From assembly GCA_002343485.1 (NCBI GenBank), contig DDST01000144.1:1-6257 (forward strand): DNA of 6,257 nucleotides, written 5' to 3'. This DNA comes from Proteobacteria bacterium UBA2383 (lineage in GTDB: Bacteria; Pseudomonadota; Gammaproteobacteria; Competibacterales; Competibacteraceae). The notes under the pieces were generated by a model. That model did not search any database. It worked only from the letters and a program-made list of their open reading frames with translations, and was not told where the DNA came from. Below are positions 1-6,257 of the stretch, one piece after another; position 1 is the stretch's first letter, and the number at the start of each line of letters is the position of its first letter. The translations under genes and the position numbers were made by a program.

Positions 1-1
1 A

Positions 2-2143
2 TACTTGATAAATTACTGGTCTATTTTCCTTGAGCCTAATTTTTCCATACCAAAGTGGACTTTAATTGTTATTCAGTCAAAGGAGGATGTATTAACAATC
101 TTAGCTGATTTTAGAAACATTTTTATAGTTGTCATCACACTAACAATTGCTATTGTAGCATTGTTAAGTGCTTATCAAATCCGTAGGAATCTAATTCCGA
201 TTGAGAAAATAATAGAAGGAATTGAGTGTATTGCGAATAAGAATTTTGATAGACCTGTAATGGTTAATAGTGGTGATGAGTTTGAAGAGCTGGCTACTTC
301 TTTTAATAAGATGGGAGTTATAATAAATAAACAGCTTCAAACGTTGTCTGCAATGGCGGATATTGATCGGTTAATTTTATCAACCATGAAAATTGAGGAT
401 ATTGTTAGAATTGTACTAACCTGTATGAATGATATTGTTTCTCAAGATTATCTAAGTATGGTTGTTATTAAAAGTAATCATAATAATGCATGTTATATTT
501 ATACTAGGAATGAGTTAGCTAAAGAAATGATAACTGTGGATACTCAGGAAATAACATTGTTGGAGTATCAAAAGCTCTTAGCAAATCAAAATTATATATA
601 TGTGTGTGATTATCAACAAAATATACCGGGTTATCTTTTGTCTTTACAAAAACTAGGCGCTGTTTCTTTCTTGATACTTCCTATCGTACTAAAAGAGGAG
701 GTGTCTGCAATTATCTGTCTAGGTTATCGAAGTTTGCTCACTGTCTCGGAAGAATATATTTTCCTTTCCCGGGATTTTGCCAATCGTGTAGCAGTGGCAC
801 TGTCTAAGGCAAGCTGGGAAGAGCAATTGTATCATATGGCTCATTATGATTCTTTGACGGGGATTCCGAACCGGTTACTGCTCAAGGATCGATTGCAGCA
901 ATCTCTGGCTAGGGCTGAACGGCAAAATTCCTTTATAGCTGTTTTATTTATTGATCTCGATCGTTTCAAATACGTTAATGATTCCTTAGGGCATGTGATC
1001 GGTGATTTATTGTTATGCGAAGTTGCACAACGGCTGAGTAGAAATTTGCGAAGTGAGGATACTATTTCCAGACTTGGAGGTGATGAATTTGTTATTGTCA
1101 TCTCACAATTTGAAAATATTAAAGAGCCATTGTCGATAACCACTAAAATTGCTAATAAAATTTTGGCAGAATTTTCAATGCCATTCAATATTAATGACCG
1201 TGAAATTTTTTCAACAGCCAGTATCGGTATTGCTTGTTATCCTAGTGATGGACAAGCTACTGATGAACTTATAAAAAACTCAGATTCTGCCATGTATCAT
1301 GCTAAATCAAAGGGCAAGAATAATTATCAATTTTATTCAAAGATACTCAACGATGTCGCTTTGGAAAGATTAGAGATGGAAAATAACCTTCGCTATGCCC
1401 TAGAGCGAGGTGAATTCGAGTTATATTATCAACCAAAAGTTGAAACCCGAAGTAAGCGGATTTGTGGAGCAGAAGCTCTGTTACGTTGGAATCATCCACA
1501 AAAAGGGCGGGTCTCACCCGGGCAGTTTATTCCTCTCTGTGAAGAGGTTGGTTTAATCATCCCGATTAGTGAATGGATCATTCATACCGCATGTATGCAG
1601 GCTAAGCACTGGCAGGACCGGGGTTTTCTATCGTTAACTGTTGCTGTCAACCTTTCCCCTTTGCAGTTTCGTCAACCTGATCTGATTCAGAAGGTTAAGA
1701 ATATACTTGATGAAATTGGGATGACTGCTAACCGGTTAGAGTTTGAGATTACCGAAAGCACTGCAATGGAAGACATTGATGAAGCTATCGCAACAATGGA
1801 TATATTCAAAAGGATGGGAATCTTTTTTAGCATTGATGATTTTGGGACAGGCTATTCTTCACTGAGCTATTTAAAGCGCTTCCCAGTTAATACTCTCAAA
1901 ATTGATCAGTCCTTTATTCGAAATATCCATGTGAATTTCGAAGATGCAGCCATTGTGAAGTCAATTGTCACTTTAGCGCATAGCTTGAAATTTGCTGTTA
2001 TCGCTGAAGGGGTGGAGACTAAAGAACAATTTGATTTCCTAAAGGATATTGATTGTGATGAAATTCAAGGCTATTTATTTAGTCCTCCGGTCTCAGTGGA
2101 TGAATTTACTAACTTACTGTCTCACAATAAATTTGATAATTAA
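2..2143 (+). CDS. Membrane-anchored diguanylate cyclase/phosphodiesterase (HAMP-GAF-GGDEF-EAL), 5' end outside window
   Basis: Predicted to make and/or break down cyclic-di-GMP at the inner membrane. Residues are numbered from the TTG at position 5. A short tail that could end a periplasmic Cache-type sensor (about 1-35) precedes a membrane helix (about 39-57), a HAMP linker (58-112) and a GAF-like domain (about 115-270). The GGDEF domain (about 280-445) has an intact GGDEF motif (358-362) and an RxxD inhibitory site (R349-D352) five residues before it. The EAL domain (about 460-705) keeps EALLRW (490-495), N549, E581, DDFGTG (611-616), K632, E668 and QGY (688-690), so both activities look possible. 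The reading frame is open to the window edge and the sensor is missing, so TTG 5 is probably not the true start. Base composition is far more AT-rich than the genes to the right, especially in the sensory half. It converges on gshA 18 bases away. The family call is firm; which activity dominates is not readable. Confidence 0.95.
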   Translation, partial: YLINYWSIFLEPNFSIPKWTLIVIQSKEDVLTILADFRNIFIVVITLTIAIVALLSAYQIRRNLIPIEKIIEGIECIANKNFDRPVMVNSGDEFEELATSFNKMGVIINKQLQTLSAMADIDRLILSTMKIEDIVRIVLTCMNDIVSQDYLSMVVIKSNHNNACYIYTRNELAKEMITVDTQEITLLEYQKLLANQNYIYVCDYQQNIPGYLLSLQKLGAVSFLILPIVLKEEVSAIICLGYRSLLTVSEEYIFLSRDFANRVAVALSKASWEEQLYHMAHYDSLTGIPNRLLLKDRLQQSLARAERQNSFIAVLFIDLDRFKYVNDSLGHVIGDLLLCEVAQRLSRNLRSEDTISRLGGDEFVIVISQFENIKEPLSITTKIANKILAEFSMPFNINDREIFSTASIGIACYPSDGQATDELIKNSDSAMYHAKSKGKNNYQFYSKILNDVALERLEMENNLRYALERGEFELYYQPKVETRSKRICGAEALLRWNHPQKGRVSPGQFIPLCEEVGLIIPISEWIIHTACMQAKHWQDRGFLSLTVAVNLSPLQFRQPDLIQKVKNILDEIGMTANRLEFEITESTAMEDIDEAIATMDIFKRMGIFFSIDDFGTGYSSLSYLKRFPVNTLKIDQSFIRNIHVNFEDAAIVKSIVTLAHSLKFAVIAEGVETKEQFDFLKDIDCDEIQGYLFSPPVSVDEFTNLLSHNKFDN

Positions 2144-2161
2144 TGAGGCTGAGAGTTGCGC

Positions 2162-3751
2162 TTAGATGAATGCCTGCCGTTGCGCAAAATAGCGATCCAG
2201 AAATTCGTCGAATGACAGTTCATCGGCCGCCTCAAGGGCTTTTTGCTCGCGCCATGAACGTTCTGCTATTCCGGTGAGGAATCGTATTCGCTCTCCGGTC
2301 AGAGGAGGCGATATGAAGTGGTGGCGATGTTGCTCCGATAATCGTCTCGCGCAACGGAAAAAGTTCTCGCCGCTGGCGCGCATTTCGGCCAGCATCCGGG
2401 CTGAGGGCGTCCGCTCAGGATCAATCAGTGCCGCCCGCTGTCCGGCCAACGCCGCTGCGTAAGGTTGCCCCTCTTGACCTATGTCCAGAAATTCGCTAAG
2501 GGGCTGCATTTGTTCGAGAATTTCCTCTGCCCAGCGCCGCAGTGGCAGCGATGGACCGCGCCGCCGGTGCAGCACCAGCGCCGGATCGCGGCCATTCAGC
2601 GCCACTGCCATCTGATTGTCATCAATGAGGCCGCGTTCCTCGGCATCCAGCGGTGGCGACTCAGTTAACAGGCAAAACAGCAGGAAAATTTCCAGAAATT
2701 GCAACTGTAGGATATTAACGCCCAGTGGCTCCAACGGATTGATGTCCACCGAGCGCAATTCCACATAACTCACCCCGCGCCGTTGCAAGGTCAAGGTGGG
2801 TTTTTCATTGCCTTGCGGTGGTTGTTTAGGCCGCATTGAGGCGTAATACTCGTTCTCAATTTGCAGGATATTGGCATTGAGTTGACGGTATTCACCGTTC
2901 ACTTTGACACCGATCTGCTCATAAGGCGGCCAAGGCGTCATCGTAGCTTGGGTCAGGCTCGTGATATATTCAACCAGCGAGTTATAGCAAACGTTGACGC
3001 CGCTTTTCTTTTCAGTGCGGTTGGTGTAACCAACGTTGCTCATTCGCAGTGAAGTCGCGTAGGGTCCATAGCAGGTATGGTCGTCGAACGCGGGTAAGGT
3101 CGTGCTCTTACCATCGAGGAATGATTTGCAGACGGCTGGCGAGGCGCCAAACAGATAGAGAATCAGCCAGCCACTGCGTTGCAGATTGCGAATCAGCCCG
3201 AAGTAGGACTCGGAGCGAAAATCCTGGAGAGTGCGGCGATCGCCCTCTTGCTCCTGAAAGGCTGCCCAGAACGCGTCCGGTAGAGAGAAATTGAAGTGAA
3301 TCCCAGCGATCACCTGCATGATCCGCCCATAGCGCCAGGCCAGTCCGCGCCGGTAAACATGCTTCATCCGTCCGAGGTTCGAAGCACCGTATTCAGCGAT
3401 GGGAATGCTGGCTTCGCCGCTCAGGATACAAGGCATACTGGCCGCCCACAGCAATTCATCATCAATGTGGGGATAAACGAAACGATGGAGATCATCGAGG
3501 AAACGCAGTGCTTCCTTGGCTCCGGGCAGCGGCGGGGTAATAAACTCCAGCAGTGCTTCGGAGTAATCGGTGGTGATATACGGATGGGTCAGGGCCGAAC
3601 CCAGGGGAGCAGGGTGCCGGACTTGCGAGATGTAGCCATCTGGAGCGACCCGCAGCGCCTCTCGCTCCAGACCCAGCAGGCGGCCATCCAGCAGGGGACG
3701 CGGATCAGTATTAAACAGCCAGGTCAAACGCTGATTGAGCATTGGGTACAA
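2162..3751 (-). CDS. gshA: Glutamate-cysteine ligase (gamma-glutamylcysteine synthetase)
   Basis: Catalyses the ATP-dependent joining of glutamate and cysteine, the first and usually limiting step of cytoplasmic glutathione synthesis. The product matches the gammaproteobacterial GshA family along its whole length, at 529 residues against about 518 in E. coli. Recognisable blocks, numbered from the TTG at 3751, are LEREALRV (28-35), ITTDYSEALLEFITP (59-73, with acidic D62 and E69), GIHFNFSLP (150-158), YLFGASPAVC (199-208), ATSLRMSNVGYTN (232-244), LQIENEYY (296-303) and YVELRSVDINP (329-339). TTG at 3751 is preferred because GAGGTGA lies five bases upstream and the N-terminus then aligns with E. 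coli GshA, whose gene, as I recall, also starts with TTG. ATG at 3742 and GTG at 3760 are alternatives. The stop is TAA. The gshB gene is not in the window. The gene is transcribed divergently from the membrane protein gene at 3888. No terminator is visible in the 18 bases before the convergent neighbour. Confidence 0.96.
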   Translation of the reverse strand: MYPMLNQRLTWLFNTDPRPLLDGRLLGLEREALRVAPDGYISQVRHPAPLGSALTHPYITTDYSEALLEFITPPLPGAKEALRFLDDLHRFVYPHIDDELLWAASMPCILSGEASIPIAEYGASNLGRMKHVYRRGLAWRYGRIMQVIAGIHFNFSLPDAFWAAFQEQEGDRRTLQDFRSESYFGLIRNLQRSGWLILYLFGASPAVCKSFLDGKSTTLPAFDDHTCYGPYATSLRMSNVGYTNRTEKKSGVNVCYNSLVEYITSLTQATMTPWPPYEQIGVKVNGEYRQLNANILQIENEYYASMRPKQPPQGNEKPTLTLQRRGVSYVELRSVDINPLEPLGVNILQLQFLEIFLLFCLLTESPPLDAEERGLIDDNQMAVALNGRDPALVLHRRRGPSLPLRRWAEEILEQMQPLSEFLDIGQEGQPYAAALAGQRAALIDPERTPSARMLAEMRASGENFFRCARRLSEQHRHHFISPPLTGERIRFLTGIAERSWREQKALEAADELSFDEFLDRYFAQRQAFI

Positions 3752-3756
3752 GATGA

Positions 3757-3763
3757 TCACCTC
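3757..3763 (-). promoter_or_regulatory. Shine-Dalgarno site supporting a TTG start for gshA
   Basis: Read on the minus strand, GAGGTGA matches the ribosome-binding consensus and ends five bases before the TTG at 3751. It lies 14 bases before the ATG at 3742, which is long, and it contains the alternative GTG start at 3760. The spacing therefore favours TTG. Weak start codons often limit translation, so the site may matter for GshA dosage; that last point is inference. Confidence 0.55.
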
Positions 3764-3765
3764 AT

Positions 3766-3836
3766 GGGTGCAGCGATTTTACGCCTATTTTCGATAGGCC
3801 AGGTTAGGCAAGGTCATCTTTAAGTAAAATGCACCC
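3766..3836. repeat. Inverted repeat in the divergent gshA / membrane-protein spacer
   Basis: The plus strand carries GTAAAATGCACCC at 3824-3836. The minus strand carries GTAAAAT (3782-3776), then three extra bases, then TGCACCC (3772-3766). The two arms point outward toward the two divergent genes. Each contains TAAAAT, one mismatch from the sigma-70 -10 consensus, so they could be mirror-image promoters or operator half-sites. No convincing -35 box is present: the best plus-strand candidate, TTAGGC at 3804-3809, has only 15 bases of spacing. Between the arms is a small hairpin, GCCTAT (3783-3788) with ATAGGC (3794-3799). The repeat is seen directly; the regulatory role is inferred. Confidence 0.4.
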
Positions 3837-3887
3837 TGCTTTCATTATCATCCATCCCAGAATTCTAGTTGCGGGAGAGAAGAAACT

Positions 3888-4277
3888 ATGGCCAGCATTC
3901 CCTTACTGGTATTTGTTGTGGCCGCTTATACAGCGCTGGCGCTGGCGGCGCCGGGTTGGCTGGAAGCGACGCTTTTTGGCCTGCCATTGTTATCCGGAGC
4001 CGTTTTGCTGTTCCAGGGTGGCGACTTGCTGCTGGTCGTCGGTTTGTTCCTGTTGTGCGTTGAGATTTATCGCGCGACCAACAGTTCAACCGCCGCTATT
4101 CTCAACCATGTTCTGTCGCTCGTGGTGTTTATTATCGCACTGATTGAGCTGATCGTAATGCCACGCATGGCCAATATGACCTTTTTCCTGATCGTGCTCA
4201 TGACTCTGAGTGATGTGATTGCTGGCTTTACCGTGACCATCTCCACTGCCCGGCGGGATATTCAACGTCCGTCCTGA
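3888..4277 (+). CDS. Small multi-pass inner-membrane protein of unknown function
   Basis: I do not recognise this 129-residue protein as a named family. Its sequence is strongly hydrophobic, with likely membrane segments at about 5-21, 26-42, 47-59, 72-91 and 97-118. That gives four or five passes; the second and third are short and could form one re-entrant pair. A short polar loop containing RATNSS (about 62-67) joins segments three and four, and the tail is short and basic (ARRDIQRPS). No catalytic motif or signal peptidase site is evident. The ATG is chosen because a purine-rich stretch beginning GGGAG (3873-3877) lies about ten bases upstream and the hydrophobic segment starts immediately after it. 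It is the first gene of a probable two-gene unit with thiL, whose ATG begins 42 bases after its TGA stop. GC content matches thiL, so nothing suggests recent transfer. A role linked to thiamine is possible from position only. Confidence 0.82.
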   Translation: MASIPLLVFVVAAYTALALAAPGWLEATLFGLPLLSGAVLLFQGGDLLLVVGLFLLCVEIYRATNSSTAAILNHVLSLVVFIIALIELIVMPRMANMTFFLIVLMTLSDVIAGFTVTISTARRDIQRPS

Positions 4278-4319
4278 TGTTGCTTGTCCAGTGCTTACCC
4301 TCGGAGTTCATTCTCGTCC

Positions 4320-5291
4320 ATGCCTGGTTCTGAATTTACCCTGATTGATCGCTATTTCGCTGCACATGAATTGCGGCGCTCCGATGTGATGCTAGGCATC
4401 GGCGATGACGGTGCCTTGTTAGCGCCGCCTTCCGGCCAGCAGCTGGTCGTGACAATAGATACTTTGGTGGCCGGCGTACATTTCTTCGCTGCCGCCGATC
4501 CGGAGGGGATTGGCCACAAGGCGCTGGCGGTGAACCTGAGTGATTTGGCAGCGATGGGCGCAACCCCGGCTTGGGTGGCACTGGCGTTGACTTTGCCGGA
4601 AGCTGATGACGTTTGGCTGGAGGCGTTTTGCCGGGGGCTATTCGCCTTGGCGGACCGGCATGGGGTGCAACTAATCGGGGGTGATACCACTCACGGCCCC
4701 GTGACTGTTATCACGCTTCAAGCACAAGGTTTCGTGCCGCCTGGGTTGGCACTGCGCCGTGACGGTGCGAAGCCGGGCGATAGCGTGTATGTCACCGGAA
4801 CCCTGGGCGATGCCGGTTTGGCATTGGCGGTGGCATTGGGGAGGGTAGAGGGGGTTGGCAGCTATCAGAATTATCTGCAGATGCGGTTGGAGCGGCCCGA
4901 GCCGCGCATTGCACAGGGACGGGCGCTGCGTGAGATGGCCAACGCGGCTATCGACCTCTCTGACGGGTTGGCGCAGGATCTGGGCCATATTCTGGAGCGC
5001 AGCAAGGCCGGCGCACGGCTGGAGGTCGACCGGTTGCCCTTATCACCCGCGCTATTGGCCTGCCTGGATCAGCATGCGGCGATCACGACCGCCTTAACCA
5101 GTGGCGATGATTATGAACTTTGCTTTACGGTGCCACCGGAGCGAGTTGAACGGCTGGAGCATCTTGCCATGCGCTGGGATTGCCGCTGTACGCGTATCGG
5201 CGTTATCACCGCTGAGCCGGGTTTGCAATTGTTTCGCGCCGATGGCTCCGTTTTTCGCCTGGACCGGTCAGGCTATGATCACTTCGCCTAA
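4320..5291 (+). CDS. thiL: Thiamine-monophosphate kinase
   Basis: Phosphorylates thiamine monophosphate with ATP to give thiamine pyrophosphate, the active cofactor, in the cytoplasm. The 323-residue product is near the E. coli length (about 325) and shows the PurM-like ATP-binding fold signatures: GIGDDGALL (26-34), DTLVAGVHF (47-55), NLSDLAAMGA (72-81), GGDTT (120-124), TGTLGDAG (159-166), DLSDGLAQDLGH (212-223), SGDDYELCF (261-269) and the typical GYDHFA end (318-323). The metal- and nucleotide-binding aspartates in these blocks are all present. ATG 4320 is chosen over an in-frame TTG at 4284 because MPGSEFTLIDRYF matches the start of known ThiL proteins. GGAG at 4303-4306 is 13 bases upstream, rather far, so initiation may be modest or coupled to the preceding gene. 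It is not next to nusB, ribH or pgpA, the usual proteobacterial neighbours. No thiamine riboswitch is visible upstream. Confidence 0.96.
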   Translation: MPGSEFTLIDRYFAAHELRRSDVMLGIGDDGALLAPPSGQQLVVTIDTLVAGVHFFAAADPEGIGHKALAVNLSDLAAMGATPAWVALALTLPEADDVWLEAFCRGLFALADRHGVQLIGGDTTHGPVTVITLQAQGFVPPGLALRRDGAKPGDSVYVTGTLGDAGLALAVALGRVEGVGSYQNYLQMRLERPEPRIAQGRALREMANAAIDLSDGLAQDLGHILERSKAGARLEVDRLPLSPALLACLDQHAAITTALTSGDDYELCFTVPPERVERLEHLAMRWDCRCTRIGVITAEPGLQLFRADGSVFRLDRSGYDHFA

Positions 5292-5323
5292 AAAGGCAAG
5301 ATCATAACCCGGTTCCGTATACC

Positions 5324-5345
5324 GGCCCTTCTGCGATGGGTTTTT
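5324..5345 (+). terminator. Possible intrinsic terminator after thiL
   Basis: CCCTTC (5326-5331) pairs with GATGGG (5335-5340) around a three-base loop with one T-T mismatch. Two outer G-T pairs can extend it, and five T residues follow (5341-5345). It is the last of three hairpins in the spacer. The others are CCGGT/ACCGG (5309-5313 with 5321-5325) and GCCT/AGGC (5286-5289 with 5294-5297), the latter overlapping the thiL stop codon. The CCGGT/ACCGG arm shares two bases with the extended terminator stem, so the two cannot both form fully. The stem is short, so termination may be partial or may be absent. Confidence 0.4.
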
Positions 5346-5371
5346 CATTTGGCGATTACAGGTAAATCACT

Positions 5372-6130
5372 ATGAGCGCCTGGACCCGTTTCGAACGCGG
5401 AGTGGGATTGCTGCGTTCGGTGTTGATGTACCACGGCATTCCATTCCGCCGCCGCCGCCTGACCCGGTTTTACGCCCAGTTTATCGGTCCGGGCGATTTA
5501 TGCTTCGATATCGGTGCGCATGTTGGCAGCCGGTTGCGGGCCTGGGCGCCGTTGGGCGCCCGGATCGTGGCTGTCGAGCCGCAACCCGATTGCATGGCGC
5601 TGCTGCGTTGCTGGTTTGGCCATCAAGCGCCGGTCACCTTGGTCGAGCAGGCGGTTGGGGCCGCGCCTGGCGTTGCCGAATTACGGGTCAGTCCCCGCAC
5701 GCCGACCGTGACCACTTTGTCGTCGTCTTGGATCGCCGCAGTACAGCAGGAGCGCGGGTTTGCTGGCGTGCGCTGGGATGCGCCGGTTCCGGTTACAGTG
5801 ACCACTCTGGATGAATTGATTGCCTGTTACGGTATACCGGCATTTTGCAAAATCGATGTGGAAGGTTACGAGCAGGAAGTTCTACAGGGGCTGTCCCAAC
5901 CGGTTCCTGCCTTGTCCTTCGAGTATCTACCGGCTTGTTTGGACACCGCACGAGCCTGTGTGACCTTGCTGACGGCGTTGGGACCCTATGTCTTCAATTG
6001 GTCGGTTGGAGAGACGCAATGCTTGCGGTCAGCGGACTGGCTGACGGCGGCAGACTTGCTTGAAAAACTCGACATCCAGGCTCGAATGGGCCGGTCAGGG
6101 GATATTTACGCACGCCTTCCTCGATGTTGA
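5372..6130 (+). CDS. FkbM-family SAM-dependent methyltransferase
   Basis: Predicted to move a methyl group from S-adenosylmethionine to a hydroxyl on a small molecule or sugar; the acceptor cannot be read from the sequence. The 252-residue product has a Rossmann-type methyltransferase core: the SAM-binding loop CFDIGAHVGS (44-53), the acidic end of strand two in VAVEP (66-70), and the FkbM signature KIDVEGYEQEVLQG (160-173) preceded by TTLDELI (144-150). The C-terminus GDIYARLP (243-250) is a typical family ending, so the protein appears complete despite the mobile-element remnant beside it. The N-terminus is basic (FRRRRLTRFY) with no signal peptide, suggesting a cytoplasmic enzyme. ATG 5372 is supported by ACAGGTA at 5358-5364, seven bases upstream. 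No glycosyltransferase, polyketide or O-antigen genes lie nearby in the window, so the gene is either solitary or belongs to a cluster beyond the right edge that has been interrupted. Family call firm, substrate unknown. Confidence 0.9.
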   Translation: MSAWTRFERGVGLLRSVLMYHGIPFRRRRLTRFYAQFIGPGDLCFDIGAHVGSRLRAWAPLGARIVAVEPQPDCMALLRCWFGHQAPVTLVEQAVGAAPGVAELRVSPRTPTVTTLSSSWIAAVQQERGFAGVRWDAPVPVTVTTLDELIACYGIPAFCKIDVEGYEQEVLQGLSQPVPALSFEYLPACLDTARACVTLLTALGPYVFNWSVGETQCLRSADWLTAADLLEKLDIQARMGRSGDIYARLPRC

Positions 6131-6257
6131 GTCCCACGCTGTGCTGGAACGAATTGACGTTAACGTGTCCGGGATCGTTCGTCTGGATTTTGCAGATGTA
6201 TTCATATGGGGTTAGCCCTTTGGGGGTTTTGAGGCGTTTAGCGAAGTTGCAGGCTAT
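6122..6257 (-). mobile_element. C-terminal fragment of an IS481-family transposase, running off the right edge
   Basis: Reading leftward from 6257, the minus strand encodes a peptide containing NFAKRLKTPKGLTPYEYICK and then, after a variable stretch, HSVGLNI. This is the characteristic end of IS481-type DDE (integrase-core) transposases, which usually finish with GLNT or a close variant. Here the last residue is Ile and no stop follows, so the frame runs on antisense through the methyltransferase gene to a TGA at 5994-5996. The homologous part ends where the conserved end of the methyltransferase begins, leaving no room for the element's terminal inverted repeat. This side is therefore probably a decayed, immobile remnant. 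The catalytic DDE region would lie outside the window, so the state of the rest of the element cannot be judged. Confidence 0.8.

Noticed and set aside
844..1188. A 114-codon minus-strand frame inside the GGDEF domain
   Set aside because: It is antisense to a highly conserved coding region, with no recognisable domain.
2155..2187. Direct repeat GTTGCGC at 2155-2161 and 2179-2185, with a TTGCGCAA palindrome at 2180-2187
   Set aside because: Too short to be meaningful, partly inside gshA coding sequence, and not a hairpin that could end transcription of either convergent gene.
3296..3823. A 175-codon open frame on the plus strand opposite gshA
   Set aside because: It lies wholly antisense to the 5' part of gshA and the spacer, its product has no recognisable motif, and GC-rich coding DNA commonly gives such shadow frames.
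3829..4143. A 104-codon plus-strand frame beginning before the membrane protein gene
   Set aside because: It is an alternative frame of the membrane protein gene. The frame at 3888 has the better ribosome site and a coherent pattern of membrane helices.
4278..4319. Possible TPP riboswitch upstream of thiL
   Set aside because: The 42-base gap is too short for the aptamer, and I saw no THI-box-like core there or in the longer spacer upstream of 3888.
4352..4988. Several minus-strand frames of 81-112 codons opposite thiL
   Set aside because: All overlap confidently assigned thiL coding sequence and have low-complexity, motif-free products.
6157..6166. A perfect 10-base palindrome, ACGTTAACGT
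   Set aside because: It lies inside the transposase coding remnant (His-Val-Asn-Val codons), is isolated, and is not at the element end. It is probably chance.

Overview
This 6.3 kb window looks like ordinary chromosomal DNA from a gammaproteobacterium. The gshA and thiL products closely resemble the enterobacterial proteins as I remember them. Most of the window is moderately GC-rich: sampled 60-base lines give 55% in thiL and 73% in one gshA line. The first third is much poorer in GC, with sampled lines of 27-48%. I cannot name the genus.

Layout from left to right. (1) Positions 2-2143, plus strand: the C-terminal 713 codons of a membrane-anchored cyclic-di-GMP enzyme (membrane helix, HAMP, GAF, GGDEF, EAL). 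Its 5' end lies outside the window. (2) Positions 2162-3751, minus strand: gshA, glutamate-cysteine ligase, convergent with gene 1 and separated from it by only 18 bases. (3) About 136 bases of divergent spacer, containing an inverted repeat of GTAAAAT/TGCACCC elements. (4) Positions 3888-4277, plus strand: a small multi-pass membrane protein of unknown function, followed 42 bases later by (5) thiL, thiamine-monophosphate kinase (4320-5291), probably in one transcript. (6) An 80-base spacer with three short hairpins, the last followed by five T residues. (7) Positions 5372-6130, plus strand: an FkbM-family SAM-dependent methyltransferase. (8) From 6257 leftward to about 6122, minus strand: the C-terminal end of an IS481-family transposase, abutting and slightly overlapping the end of the methyltransferase gene.

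The genes do not form an obvious single pathway. gshA makes the glutathione precursor, thiL finishes thiamine pyrophosphate, the first gene turns over the second messenger c-di-GMP, and the methyltransferase stands alone. No tRNA, rRNA, CRISPR array or complete mobile element is visible, and I found no convincing novel system. The points most worth a second look are the AT-rich GGDEF-EAL gene, the unassigned membrane protein beside thiL, the symmetric gshA spacer, and the transposase fossil at the right edge.
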